Positions 1-8,924 of a stretch of DNA of 64,000 bases are shown piece after piece; the first letter of the stretch is position 1; each line of letters starts with the position of its first letter. The notes beneath the pieces are model-generated. The model did not search any database. It was not told where the DNA came from and was given only the letters and a program-made list of their open reading frames with translations. The stretch covers positions 2,294,001 to 2,358,000 of the forward strand of contig OY970371.1 of NCBI GenBank assembly GCA_963718695.1. Reading direction: 5' to 3'. Position numbers and translations under genes: made by a program. Source of the DNA: Manganitrophus sp963718695. GTDB taxonomy: Bacteria; Nitrospirota; Nitrospiria; SBBL01; Manganitrophaceae.

Positions 1-104
1 CTCGACAAGCGGAAGGGTGAATATCGGCGCGAAGGTAAGCGCGATCACTTGCGATCGGAAAAAGAGTAGAACGGCTTCGATGAGGAAGAGAGCGTGGTTG
101 CTTC

Positions 105-815
105 TTAGGCTGATTCACTTCCCGGCGATGGATTCGACCCGCTTAAGATCGTCTCCTCTTCGAGAGGCCCCTCCGTTTCTGCTTCAGCCGTTACAGTCTC
201 GGAAGAATCCGCTTCGACGGAAGGCTCTAGCGTGGGATCGGAGATCGCCTCCGGCATTTCTGCGTAGATCTCTCCTTCCCGTTCCGCGTCGACCACCTCC
301 GAGAATTCTTTGAGGGTCGGGAGGCCGGTGATGTCGGGAAGGCCGAAATACTGAAGGAACTCGCGGGTGGTGCCGTACATCATCGGGCGGCCGGCCACTT
401 CTTTTCTCCCGACGATTTTAACCAACTTTCGCTCCATCAATGTCTTCAACACACCGGCCGCATCGACGCCGCGGATCTGCTCGATTTCGGCCCGGGTCAC
501 CGGCTGCTTGTAGGCGATGATCGCCAGCGTCTCCAGTCCGGGCTTCGAGAGCCGGGCCGCCGCCTTGACCTTTTCCATTTCTTTGATCCAGGGGGCCATC
601 TCGATCCGAGTGGTGATCTGATAGCCGCCGGCCACTTCGACCACCTGGAGGCCCCGGTTCGATTGAGCGAAATCGAACTTGAGCTCCTCCAGGAGGGCCC
701 TGATCTTCGCCTTATCCACCGCGGTGAGAACATCATGAAGTCGATCGATTGAGATCGGATCGCCCGAAACGAACATTAACGCTTCTATGACCGGCTTTAT
801 CTCATGATCTTCCAT
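105..815 (-). CDS. scpB: Segregation and condensation protein ScpB
   Basis: ScpB is the winged-helix kleisin partner of the SMC-ScpAB condensin, acting on the nucleoid in chromosome segregation. The protein (236 residues) begins MEDHEIKPVIEALMF and carries the typical core around residues 60-160, including the LETLAIIAYKQPVTRAEIE segment and GRPMMYGTT. The C-terminal 50 residues are acidic and low in complexity, as in many ScpB proteins. An upstream in-frame ATG would add 21 residues inside scpA; I prefer the ATG at 815 because it lies 1 base after the scpA stop and follows a GGTGGAG ribosome-binding site within the end of scpA. It forms a translationally coupled pair with scpA. Identification is secure. 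Confidence 0.95.
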   Translation of the reverse strand: MEDHEIKPVIEALMFVSGDPISIDRLHDVLTAVDKAKIRALLEELKFDFAQSNRGLQVVEVAGGYQITTRIEMAPWIKEMEKVKAAARLSKPGLETLAIIAYKQPVTRAEIEQIRGVDAAGVLKTLMERKLVKIVGRKEVAGRPMMYGTTREFLQYFGLPDITGLPTLKEFSEVVDAEREGEIYAEMPEAISDPTLEPSVEADSSETVTAEAETEGPLEEETILSGSNPSPGSESA

Positions 816-816
816 A

Positions 817-1557
817 CTACTCCACCTCTCCCGAAAGATTTTTTGTTTTAAATAAGCGAAGCGGTCCGTCGTAAGCATCCCCTTGGACCACCCGAATGAG
901 TCCCAGCCGAATGACTTCCAAAAGGGCCAAAAAAGTTACCACGACGGAGTGGCGTGTTCGCATCCCTTCGAAGAGGTCATCGAACAGAATGCTTTCAATG
1001 GTCCCCAATCGTTCCATCAGGAACTGCATTCGATCTTTGACGGTCAGCTCATCGATCGTGACCTGGAGCACTTTTTTATCGGGAATTCTCGACAGAACAT
1101 TCTTTAATGCATCGAGAAGGTCATAGAGCTCCAGATCGATCAGCGGGACCTCCTCGGGAAGAAGCTCGGGGGAAGGAGAAGGCTCTTTCTGGAAAATGTC
1201 CCGCCAGAGACTTTCTCTCTCCTCCAACTGTTCGGCCGCATCCTTAAATTTCTGGTACTCCAAAAGGCGCGCCACCAATTCCTGACGCGGATCTTCCTCG
1301 TCGGCTTCCTCTTCCGCAGGAGGCAGGAGTGTTTTCGATTTGATGTGAATGAGAGTCGCCGCCATGACCAGAAATTCCCCGGCAATCGAGAGATTGAGGG
1401 ATTTCATGAGATCAAGCGTTTCGATATACTGCTGGGTGATCAGCGCGATGGGGATATCGTAGATATTGATCTCGTTTTTCTTGATCAGGTGAAGAAGGAG
1501 TTCGAGGGGGCCCTCGAAGGTCCCGACCTTTACTTCATATGCTGCTTCTGATTCCAT
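817..1557 (-). CDS. scpA: Segregation and condensation protein ScpA (kleisin)
   Basis: ScpA is the kleisin that bridges SMC heads and binds ScpB. The N-terminal signature FEGPLELLLHLIKKNEINI (about residues 14-32), followed by DIPIALITQQYIE and the ATLIHIKSKTLLP helix, is diagnostic. The middle is an acidic linker, and the C-terminal winged helix (about 170-240) includes VVVTFLALLEVIRLG. The 246-residue length is normal. A GGAG lies 4 bases before the ATG. It is first in the scpA-scpB pair; no SMC gene is nearby, as is usual. Confidence 0.95.
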   Translation of the reverse strand: MESEAAYEVKVGTFEGPLELLLHLIKKNEINIYDIPIALITQQYIETLDLMKSLNLSIAGEFLVMAATLIHIKSKTLLPPAEEEADEEDPRQELVARLLEYQKFKDAAEQLEERESLWRDIFQKEPSPSPELLPEEVPLIDLELYDLLDALKNVLSRIPDKKVLQVTIDELTVKDRMQFLMERLGTIESILFDDLFEGMRTRHSVVVTFLALLEVIRLGLIRVVQGDAYDGPLRLFKTKNLSGEVE

Positions 1558-1744
1558 CCAACTCCATATACATCCGGATTGAGGTCATTGATAAGCCTAG
1601 ATTAAATGAGGGTCACGACTGATAAGCCTTTATATCATTAGAATGCCTAGGAATCAAGGGGAAAAATCAACGGATGGTGGGAAGAAAATAGGACCACCCA
1701 ACATAAAGTATTCTGTGATGGAATGAAGTTCCGGGAGTCGGGCG

Positions 1745-1957
1745 TTAGATCAGCCCGGCGAGGAGGACCTTTGCATCCTGAAAATCATCCGAGCGAACCA
1801 TGAGGCGAGCACCCATGGGGGCCGGGCTGGAACCCGGTCCGAAAATTCCGATATCTTCCGATTGAATAACATAAGGGATCTCCGCCTGTTTGAGGATCTC
1901 CCCTGCCATTTCCGCTTCTATCCGAGAAGGAAAACGATGGAGAAGAACAAAATCCAT
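1745..1957 (-). CDS. DUF2007-type small protein
   Basis: This 70-residue protein matches the DUF2007 (putative signal-transducing protein) pattern: an N-terminal strand (FVLLHRF), a helix containing EAEMAGEILKQAEIPYVI, and the closing RLMVRSDDFQDAKVLLAG. The family folds as a small ferredoxin-like domain and often sits fused to or beside membrane or zinc-ribbon proteins; its biochemical role is not established. It stands alone here, with about 190 bases to scpA that show no gene or convincing signal. Confidence 0.75.
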   Translation of the reverse strand: MDFVLLHRFPSRIEAEMAGEILKQAEIPYVIQSEDIGIFGPGSSPAPMGARLMVRSDDFQDAKVLLAGLI

Positions 1958-2135
1958 CTACGAATCTCCAAGATGAATTACGAGGGGTGTGGAAAAGTGA
2001 CTTTATTATGACATTCCACGTCATAATTCACAAGCGATTGAGAAGGGCTCTTACCTTTTCGGATAACCCCCATTCGGAGGATAGGAAACCCTTTTTCGAT
2101 TTTGCTAAGATAATTCCAAGACAAGGAGGAGAGAT

Positions 2136-2393
2136 ATGAGTATTCTGGGCTGGATTATCTTCGGAGCAATCGTTGGCGTGATCGCAAAATTTTTAATGCC
2201 GGGTGATGATCCTGGTGGAATTATCGTCACGATTTTGCTCGGTATCGTCGGTGCTTTGATCGGCGGTTTTATTGGTCGCGCTCTCGGAATGTATGGGCCC
2301 GACCAACAAGCAGGCGGCTTCATTATGTCGGTTCTCGGGGCCATTCTCGTGCTCTGGGGATACCGTGCAACCGTCGGCCGCAGAATGGCCTGA
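2136..2393 (+). CDS. GlsB/YeaQ/YmgE family stress membrane protein
   Basis: An 85-residue, three-helix inner-membrane protein of the transglycosylase-associated family. Its glycine-rich helices (GWIIFGAIVGVIAKFLMPG, LLGIVGALIGGFIGRAL, and GGFIMSVLGAILVLWGYR) are typical. Members are induced in general stress, but their mechanism is unknown. A strong AAGGAGGAG lies 6 bases before the ATG. A long-loop terminator follows, so it is probably monocistronic. A GATAAT-like -10 is visible near 2108, but I see no good -35. Confidence 0.85.
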   Translation: MSILGWIIFGAIVGVIAKFLMPGDDPGGIIVTILLGIVGALIGGFIGRALGMYGPDQQAGGFIMSVLGAILVLWGYRATVGRRMA

Positions 2394-2911
2394 CGAATGA
2401 ACCTTTAGAACGAGCCGGTTACGAAGAGCACTTCGATAGGAGCCGTAAGGCTTTTACTGAACAAGCTTAACGTAACCGGCTTCTTTTTCCCCGATTACTT
2501 CATTTATTTATCCCACTTCTAAAAGCTCAGGCAACCTTCCCGATTTTCTGTAAATTCCCGAAAATCTTTCCATAGGTCATCTCCAACCATCACTTCCAAC
2601 CCCACTGTACATATGAACGCTTACGCTTTCTCTTCACTGATTAATTCTTTCGGCCTTCCATCAGGATCGGTGCCGCGAACTCAAGTAATTAAATTCAATT
2701 TTTTCGTAATATTTACTAGGAACAAGCATCTTGAAACTCGACACTAATGCTGCTACAATGTGATCCATATCACATCCTCATCATTCTTACTCAAGTTGTT
2801 CCGGCAAGCTTTCCGACCAATCATTACATCTCCGAGGATTCCACAGGTCATAATCGTCAGAGTTGATATCCTGATTTTTCTATATAATTATTATCGTTCC
2901 GAGGAGAAAAA
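2394..2911. other. Non-coding gap between GlsB-like and thioesterase genes
   Basis: This stretch of about 520 bases holds the terminator of the upstream gene at its left end and is otherwise AT-rich, with stop codons in all frames. The right end, just before the thioesterase gene, has TTGATA and TATAAT-like elements with poor spacing. I see no RNA gene or repeat. Confidence 0.5.
2414..2487 (+). terminator. Rho-independent terminator with long loop
   Basis: GCCGGTTACG (2414-2423) pairs perfectly with CGTAACCGGC (2471-2480) and is followed by TTCTTTTT. The loop of about 47 bases is longer than usual and contains a weak second hairpin. It lies just after the GlsB-like gene and probably ends its transcript. 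Confidence 0.7.
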
Positions 2912-3391
2912 ATGGAAACCCATTTAAAAACGGTTTCAAAGGTAAAAGAGACCCCAAACACGGAGATCAGGAATAAATTCATCTTCCGAAGAAGGGTGTA
3001 TCTTTCCGACACCAACGCTCAAGGAAATGTTTATTTTGCCAGATACTTTGAGTGGCAGGGAGACGCTCGAGAAGAGTTCTTTCGCTCCGCCGTCCCAATT
3101 CATGAATCGTTTTTCTCCGCCGGGTATCGGCTCCTTACCGTCGAAGCCTCACTTGAATATAAGGGAGAGGCAAAACTTTATGATGAGATCGAGATAACGA
3201 TTACCGTCGGCTGGATCAGAAGAGCGAGCGCCGAACTCAAATTCATCTTTTCCAATGCAGGAACAGGGAATACTATTGCCGTCGGAAAACAAATCATTGC
3301 TTCCGCCGAAAAAGATGGAAAACCGGTGGCAGCCCCTCAGACGATTCGAGATCTTCTCCTGCCTTATTGCGAGTCACCTAAAAATCCATAG
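2912..3391 (+). CDS. Hotdog-fold acyl-CoA thioesterase (4HBT family)
   Basis: The 159-residue protein has a single hotdog domain starting near residue 24 (FIFRRRVYLSDTNAQGNVYF). The Asp of the YLSDTNAQGNVYF motif matches the catalytic Asp of 4-hydroxybenzoyl-CoA thioesterase-like enzymes. WQGDAREEFF on the long helix and the strands LTVEASLEYKGEAKLYDEI complete the fold. It would hydrolyse an acyl-CoA or acyl-ACP in the cytoplasm; the substrate cannot be read from sequence. A GAGGAG lies 6 bases before the ATG. The first 20 residues are a non-conserved extension. Confidence 0.85.
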   Translation: METHLKTVSKVKETPNTEIRNKFIFRRRVYLSDTNAQGNVYFARYFEWQGDAREEFFRSAVPIHESFFSAGYRLLTVEASLEYKGEAKLYDEIEITITVGWIRRASAELKFIFSNAGTGNTIAVGKQIIASAEKDGKPVAAPQTIRDLLLPYCESPKNP

Positions 3392-3511
3392 GAATAATTC
3401 TCTTTATCGCCAATTCTTATTTTGCGTCTAGATTTCGATTTTCAAATATGCTACTTATAATTTCAGGAGTGTCGCGTATTTCTTTTCTTTATTTTCCTAC
3501 TCACGCTCAAC

Positions 3512-6163
3512 TTGGCAAGTGCACTATTGATGAACGCTTACGCGTTGTCTTCTTTCATTACCTTTATTTCAGTCTTCTTCATTGGAATCGGCGTCTTCCT
3601 ACACAGACCCGAAGAAAAGGTGAACAGACAATTCGTCCTCTTCTCGACCGGCATCGCCGTCTGGGCCGGAGGACGTGTGCTCTATCTCACCACGCCCGAT
3701 GAGGAGACTGCATTATTCTGGGCCCGGGTTACGATTGCAGGAACGGTCTTTATCCCTTCTCTCTTTCTCCATTTTGTATCCGCCTTCCTGAAAATACGCA
3801 ACCGTTGGCTCCTCCTGCCCTCCTATACGGCCTCCCTCTTCCTCTTTGTGGCCAACCTAACCCCTTGGATGGTTCAGGGGGTTTTAATCAAACATCAATC
3901 GGCCTATTTCGTTAATCCTGGCCCACTTTACCCTCTGCTTGTAGTCCTTTTTAGCGCTGACCTGTTAGCTGCCTTTTACCTTCTTCAAAGACGCTATCGA
4001 CAAACATCAGGCCCAGAAAAAAATCATATCCGTCTTCTCTTTTGGTCTACCCTCATCGGCTTCGCGGGAGGAACAACTAACTTTCTACCCGATTTCAATA
4101 TGGAGATCGACTCCCTGAGCGCTTACGCGACCTATCTTATTCCCTTATACGTTGCCACTCTCACTTATGCAATCATCCGCTATCGCTTTCTTGATATCGA
4201 AATTGTTATTCAAAAAGGAGTCGTCTACTTTCTCACCCTGCTTATCACCGCGATTCCTTTTTTTCTTTTGACCGAATTCTTTCAGCAGGTTCTCCCCCTT
4301 TATGCCGCCAACATCGCCAGCTTTCTCCTCTTCGCCGTCATTCTTCTTGTCTTCGCGAACATCAAACCGCTGACACAACAATGGGTGGCGCGATCGATCT
4401 TTCGCGAACGGTCCCGCCATTACCAATCGATTCATGAATTCAGCCGGTCGGTCGTCCAATTTCTCCATCTCGAAGATCTAACGGAGAAGTTTTTTACCAC
4501 CTTGGTGAAGACGCTCCACCCCACTTCGATTTCTCTTTTCCTTTCAGATGGAAAGGGAAATTACCGTCTCCATCGGACCACCGGCCATGAAGAGGGTTCG
4601 GTCGATGTTCTCATCCTCCGTGAACATCCTCTCGTGAAAAGGTTGGAACAGCAAAATCGGATTCTCTCGCTTGAAGAGCTCGAGTGGGAAGAAGCGGCGC
4701 TTCCCCTGGCCCAGCAGATGCGGGATCTCCGAAGCATTCTCTGCATCCCTTTGAGCTTCGAGACCCGTCTAATCGGGATCTGTTACCTTGGCCAGAAAGA
4801 GAACGGCCAAGCTTACTCCCAGTCCGAGCTCTTTATGCTTCAGACACTCGCCGCAAACGCTTCGGTTGCTTTCAAGAACGCCCAGCTTTTCATGGAAGTC
4901 AGCCGATATGCAGAGCAGTTCGGGGCGATCAGCCAGGCGATTAATCTCAGCCCAGATGTCGATCAAATTTTCGATCTCCTCCTTCGGGAAATCCAAAAAT
5001 ACACCCCCTTCGACTGGGCGAGCATCGCCATCTACAAAGAGGAAGGAGAAGTTCACTTTTACCGGGTGAAGGGAAGGGAAGGAAATCCGCTGCCGGAAAA
5101 TTACACCTGGCCTCTGACCGATCTCAATCTCCTCTCGCGCTTGACCCTGAAGCAGGAGCCGCTTCTTCAGGCCGATCTTTTCGGAGAAGGTGTCTCGGAA
5201 TCCGAGCGCAAACTTGCAAGGACCGGCGTGCGATCGTATCTGATTCTTCCTTTGTTGGTTCGAGGTAAACTGATCGGAACACTGAATTTATGGAGTGAGA
5301 AATCCCTGGAACGGCCGGCACAGGCGCTTGAATTCGTCGTTCCTCTAACGTACCATCTTGCCCCTTTTTTGGAAATGGCTCGGCTCTTCGAAGGAATGAA
5401 GCGGGCCAATGAGGCGCTCCGGATGAAAAGCGTCGAGCTGGAAGAATCTCGGCGCCGGCAAACCCGATTCTATTCGTTTATTACGCACGAATTGCGAACC
5501 CCGCTCAATTCGATTATCGGCTATCTCTCCCTGATCCTCAACGGGACCTATGGACCGATCGGATCGAGTCAGGTCTTTCCGATGAGTCGAATCAAAGAAA
5601 ATGCCTCTCTGCTGGGCCAGTTGATCAACGACCTGCTCGATCTTGCCCGCATCGAATCAAAAGAGATTTCTCTTCATCTGGAGGAGATCGAGTTGAAGCA
5701 GTTCGTCATAAAAATGGCGATTAACCTTGAAGCCCTCTTCCTGGAGAAGGGGATCGAACTCCAGGTTGAGATCGATTATTCGGGAACACTCTACTGTGAC
5801 AGCACCCGCCTCAGGCAAATTTTTCAGAATCTTCTCAGCAATGCCGCCAAATTTACCGAGAACGGCTCTGTGCGAATCGCTGCGAGGGAACTCCCGGAGC
5901 GAAACGGCGTACTCATCCAAATCAGCGATTCCGGCATTGGGATTTCGGAAGAGGACCTCCCGCATATCTTCGATCCCTTTTGGCAGGGCACATCCGAATC
6001 CCAACGTGCATCAAAAGGGAGCGGCCTCGGCTTGGCGATAGTGAAAAAGTCGGTGGAGATCTTAAAAGGAGAAATTAACGTCTCCAGTCATCCCGGCCAA
6101 GGGACCACATTTACCCTCTTCCTCCCACGGCAATATCCAGAGGACCAATTAAAAATTGCGTGA
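3512..6163 (+). CDS. Membrane sensor histidine kinase with two GAF domains
   Basis: This 883-residue kinase has an N-terminal block of about eight hydrophobic helices (residues 8-290), similar to the N-terminal region of PrsK-type kinases. GAF-like domains follow at about 320-465 and 470-630, then a short coiled coil, the HisKA domain with H-box FITHELRTPLNSIIGY (His near residue 660), and the HATPase domain with N-box NLLSNAAKF, G1 DSGIGI and G2 GSGLGLAI. No receiver domain is present and no response regulator is adjacent, so it is an orphan. The first codon is TTG at 3512; an ATG at 3530 (MNAYALSS) is equally plausible, and neither has a good ribosome-binding site. The signal sensed is unknown. 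Confidence 0.9.
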   Translation: MASALLMNAYALSSFITFISVFFIGIGVFLHRPEEKVNRQFVLFSTGIAVWAGGRVLYLTTPDEETALFWARVTIAGTVFIPSLFLHFVSAFLKIRNRWLLLPSYTASLFLFVANLTPWMVQGVLIKHQSAYFVNPGPLYPLLVVLFSADLLAAFYLLQRRYRQTSGPEKNHIRLLFWSTLIGFAGGTTNFLPDFNMEIDSLSAYATYLIPLYVATLTYAIIRYRFLDIEIVIQKGVVYFLTLLITAIPFFLLTEFFQQVLPLYAANIASFLLFAVILLVFANIKPLTQQWVARSIFRERSRHYQSIHEFSRSVVQFLHLEDLTEKFFTTLVKTLHPTSISLFLSDGKGNYRLHRTTGHEEGSVDVLILREHPLVKRLEQQNRILSLEELEWEEAALPLAQQMRDLRSILCIPLSFETRLIGICYLGQKENGQAYSQSELFMLQTLAANASVAFKNAQLFMEVSRYAEQFGAISQAINLSPDVDQIFDLLLREIQKYTPFDWASIAIYKEEGEVHFYRVKGREGNPLPENYTWPLTDLNLLSRLTLKQEPLLQADLFGEGVSESERKLARTGVRSYLILPLLVRGKLIGTLNLWSEKSLERPAQALEFVVPLTYHLAPFLEMARLFEGMKRANEALRMKSVELEESRRRQTRFYSFITHELRTPLNSIIGYLSLILNGTYGPIGSSQVFPMSRIKENASLLGQLINDLLDLARIESKEISLHLEEIELKQFVIKMAINLEALFLEKGIELQVEIDYSGTLYCDSTRLRQIFQNLLSNAAKFTENGSVRIAARELPERNGVLIQISDSGIGISEEDLPHIFDPFWQGTSESQRASKGSGLGLAIVKKSVEILKGEINVSSHPGQGTTFTLFLPRQYPEDQLKIA

Positions 6164-6195
6164 TCGTTCACAGGGAATGCTTAAATTCCTTCCGT

Positions 6196-6345
6196 TTAAG
6201 CAATCCGTCGTCCCGTCGCGAGCCGGATGACCAAGATCACCAGGGCCGCGACAAGCAACATATGCAGCGCACCGCCAAGCGTGTAAGAGCTCACGATGCC
6301 CAGCAGCCACAACACCAATAAAATAACAATGATCGTTTCCAACAT
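6196..6345 (-). CDS. lmo0937 family small membrane protein (DUF5670)
   Basis: A 49-residue protein, read directly from the sequence, with two transmembrane helices: LETIIVILLVLWLLGIVSS, and after the conserved SYTLGGALH turn, LLVAALVILVIRL. It ends in a basic GRRIA tail. This matches the lmo0937 family, whose function is unknown but which is often stress-associated. A strong GGAGGAG lies 6 bases before the ATG, and a TTGCAT/TATACT promoter with an 18-base spacer lies about 75 bases upstream. It is divergent from malQ and convergent with the kinase gene. Confidence 0.85.
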   Translation of the reverse strand: MLETIIVILLVLWLLGIVSSYTLGGALHMLLVAALVILVIRLATGRRIA

Positions 6346-6418
6346 CTCAACTCCTCCCAGGTGAATGAAGCTCTCTTTATGTCAAGAGGAAACCTCTCTT
6401 AACTCTATCTCTACTTTT

Positions 6419-6448
6419 AGTATATTTAAAACCCGTGATCCGATGCAA
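6419..6448 (-). promoter_or_regulatory. Putative sigma-70 promoter for the lmo0937-family gene
   Basis: On the minus strand TTGCAT (6448-6443) and TATACT (6424-6419) are separated by 18 bases. The ATG of the small membrane protein is 73 bases further on. It faces away from the malQ promoter about 40 bases to its right. Confidence 0.55.
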
Positions 6449-6488
6449 TGATATGAGAGCGACCGGGCTGCAAAACCAAATCGATCCC

Positions 6489-6518
6489 TTGACACAAGAG
6501 GATCCGTTTCTCTATGCT
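6489..6518 (+). promoter_or_regulatory. Putative sigma-70 promoter for malQ
   Basis: TTGACA (6489-6494) and TATGCT (6513-6518) with an 18-base spacer, about 60 bases before the malQ ATG. The -35 is a consensus match. Confidence 0.6.
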
Positions 6519-6577
6519 AGTAACGACCTGGGCCACTTCCACTCTGAACGACTGTTGAAAGATCCGATCTGTCATCT

Positions 6578-8221
6578 ATGAAACATCATCCCGATCAACA
6601 CACCATCCGGCCCGCTTATCTTCAACGAAGGATCTGCGGGGTGATGGTTCCCCTTTTCTCCATCCGGATCGAAAAAAATTTCGGAATCGGAGAGATCCTC
6701 GATCTTCTCCCACTGATTGATTGGATGGCCGATCATCACCTTCATCTGCTCCAAATCCTTCCGGTTCATGAAACCTCCCCGATGGAAACAAGCCCCTACC
6801 AAGCGCTGAGCGGCTTTGCACTCGATCCGGTTTACCTGTCGCTGCACGACTGGGACGACTTCAAAAAAAGTGATGCAGCCAACCGATCCTTCTCTGCCGC
6901 TTCCACTCAAGAGGAGCTGAGCCGGCTACGGGAGAGCAACAGTGTCCGTTATGAAAACATCCGCCATCTCAAGGCCCCCCTTCTAGAGCATAGCTTCCGT
7001 TACTTTCTCGACGAAGAGTGGAAAAAGAACACCGAGCGCGCCCAATCGCTCCAGCGCTTCATCGAGGTACACTCCGACTGGCTGGATGATTATGTTCTGT
7101 TCCGATTGCTGAAAGAAAAAAACGATTGGCGATATTGGAAAGAGTGGCCGGCCCCTTATCGGGACAGAAACAAATCGGAATTGAAGAAACTCCAGATGGA
7201 AGAGCAGGAACGACTCCTCTTCTTCAAATACCTTCAATGGGCCCTTTCGGAACAATGGAAAACGGTTCGGGAGCATGCCAAGCGTAGAAATGTTCTCATC
7301 ATGGGAGATCTCCCTTTCCTCGTCAGCCGGGACAGCGCCGATGTCTGGAGTCATCCCAATTCCTTTAGCGACATCGATTCGGTGGGAGCCCCGCCCGACG
7401 TTTTCAACGACAAGGGCCAGGACTGGGGTTTACCCCTCTTTAATTGGAAAGTGATGGAGAAGAAGAACTTTCTTTGGTGGCGTCTCCGCATTCGGCATGC
7501 GCGGGAGCATTATGATTTGATCCGGCTCGACCATGTTGTCGGGTTCTATCGCGTTTGGGTCATTCCCAAAGAAGGAGAACCCCATTTCGAACCAAACGTA
7601 GAAAGCGAGCAGATAAAGCGGGGCAAACAGCTTTTAAATGCAATCATCGAGGAGTCGGCAATGTGTATCCCCGTCGCCGAGGACCTGGGTGTCATTCCCG
7701 ACTTTGTCCGTGAGACACTGGCTCAATTTGGAATCGCCGGCCATAAAGTGCTCCGATGGGAAAAACGCGACCATGTCTACTCAGATCCAAAAGATTATCC
7801 ATTTGTCTCGTTGGCAACCACCGGCACCCACGACACCAGCACGCTCCTACTCTGGTGGGACGAGATCTCCCTGGACGAACGGGCTTCGTTCCTGGCCATG
7901 CTGGATGAAGGCATTGAGATCGCGCCGGAGGAGCCCTTCTCGGACCGCTTACACCACGCCATCATAGAGCGACTCATCCGTTCGGGCTCGAGTTTAGTTA
8001 TCTTTCCGATCCAGGATATTTTGGGTCTCCCCGATCAGATCAATATTCCCGCAACCGTCGGTCAGCATAACTGGCGCTTTAGAATGCCGGTGTCTTTCCA
8101 GGACCTCGACCGCATTCCTCCTTTCAAGGAAAAGCTCGCCCTCTTTACTACTCTCATTCATCGGCATCAGCGCCACGCCGGGCCGGAGACGCTCATTTCC
8201 CCTCCTTCGCCTTCTCCATAA
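6578..8221 (+). CDS. malQ: 4-alpha-glucanotransferase (amylomaltase, GH77)
   Basis: MalQ transfers alpha-1,4-glucan segments between maltodextrins in the cytoplasm. The 547-residue protein has the GH77 signatures: KNFGIGEILDLLPLIDW near the start, the nucleophile region LIRLDHVVGFYRVW (Asp near 317), the acid/base region VAEDLGVIPDFVRETL (Glu near 367), and the third acidic residue in TTGTHDTSTL (near 417). Length is normal. The ATG lacks a clear ribosome-binding site, but a good promoter lies upstream. With treY at 34-37 kb it suggests glycogen/trehalose metabolism, although treZ and glg genes are not in this window. Confidence 0.95.
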   Translation: MKHHPDQHTIRPAYLQRRICGVMVPLFSIRIEKNFGIGEILDLLPLIDWMADHHLHLLQILPVHETSPMETSPYQALSGFALDPVYLSLHDWDDFKKSDAANRSFSAASTQEELSRLRESNSVRYENIRHLKAPLLEHSFRYFLDEEWKKNTERAQSLQRFIEVHSDWLDDYVLFRLLKEKNDWRYWKEWPAPYRDRNKSELKKLQMEEQERLLFFKYLQWALSEQWKTVREHAKRRNVLIMGDLPFLVSRDSADVWSHPNSFSDIDSVGAPPDVFNDKGQDWGLPLFNWKVMEKKNFLWWRLRIRHAREHYDLIRLDHVVGFYRVWVIPKEGEPHFEPNVESEQIKRGKQLLNAIIEESAMCIPVAEDLGVIPDFVRETLAQFGIAGHKVLRWEKRDHVYSDPKDYPFVSLATTGTHDTSTLLLWWDEISLDERASFLAMLDEGIEIAPEEPFSDRLHHAIIERLIRSGSSLVIFPIQDILGLPDQINIPATVGQHNWRFRMPVSFQDLDRIPPFKEKLALFTTLIHRHQRHAGPETLISPPSPSP

Positions 8222-8233
8222 ACTTGTCATCGG

Positions 8234-8290
8234 TTGACAATTCACACCCGTTCTAGTAGAGTACAAAAAAATAAACCAACCAGTCGGTTT
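8234..8290 (+). promoter_or_regulatory. Promoter and palindromic operator of the TetR gene
   Basis: TTGACA (8234-8239) and TAGAGT (8257-8262) are 17 bases apart. An inverted repeat, AAACCAAC-CA-GTCGGTTT (8273-8290), has one mismatch per arm and covers the likely transcription start, ending 1 base before the start codon. TetR-family regulators commonly bind such CCGAC/GTCGG palindromes, so negative autoregulation is likely. Confidence 0.65.
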
Positions 8291-8291
8291 T

Positions 8292-8897
8292 ATGGGCCTG
8301 AAGGGTGAAATAACGAAACAGAAGATCCTTGAAACAGCGTGCAACCTGTTTTATCTAAGAGGATATAACGGAACCAGCATCGACGACATCCTCAAGGCGG
8401 CCAAGATCAAGAAGGGGAATTTCTACTTTCACTTCAAAAGCAAGGAAGATCTTGGCTCTGCAGTAATCGATGCATATGCCAGCAGGACGATCCCGCTGCT
8501 TTCGGAAACGTTGAAACAAAATGGGCACCCCCTTCGTCGGCTTTTTGATCTTTTTAGAGAACAAGATCGGCACATGAAAGCATCCCGATATCGGGGAGGC
8601 TGCCCTTGTGGAAACTTGGCGCTTGAACTCGCGGATCATCACGACGGCTTCAGACGGCAGCTGGATGCGATCTTTGACGCATGGGCGCGCGAGATCATCC
8701 TCATCCTTAAACAAGCGCAGAAAGAAGGAGCCTTGGAAGAAACGGTCAATCCCAAAGAAATGGCTCATTTAATCGTTGCCGTGCTGGAAGGAAGCACCCT
8801 CTTGGCCAAGACCAAGAAATCTGGGGAGGTGTATCGCTCTTGCGTCAAGAGTCTTGAATCTCTCATGAGAGTTTCGAAACCAAAACGCATGAGCTAA
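8292..8897 (+). CDS. TetR/AcrR family transcriptional regulator
   Basis: The 201-residue protein has an N-terminal TetR helix-turn-helix (about residues 8-55: KILETACNLFYLRGYNGTSIDDILKAAKIKKGNFY, broken by the turn near residue 30). Its ligand-binding half has the segment RGGCPCGNLALELADHH, a pattern of the subgroup related to AcuR/YcdC-like regulators. It probably represses itself through the palindrome over its promoter and may control the zinc-ribbon gene 27 bases downstream. The ligand is unknown. The two Cys in GCPCG could be redox or ligand sensitive, but that is speculation. Confidence 0.9.
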   Translation: MGLKGEITKQKILETACNLFYLRGYNGTSIDDILKAAKIKKGNFYFHFKSKEDLGSAVIDAYASRTIPLLSETLKQNGHPLRRLFDLFREQDRHMKASRYRGGCPCGNLALELADHHDGFRRQLDAIFDAWAREIILILKQAQKEGALEETVNPKEMAHLIVAVLEGSTLLAKTKKSGEVYRSCVKSLESLMRVSKPKRMS

Positions 8898-8924
8898 TGC
8901 ACCCAGACCATCAGGAGGAACGAC

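Noticed and set aside
1..104. A hydrophobic minus-strand frame (reading FLIEAVLLFFRSQVIALTF) running off the left edge, downstream of scpB.
   Set aside because: It could be the start of a membrane protein, but there is no ATG and no ribosome-binding site, and a GTG lies too near the edge to judge.
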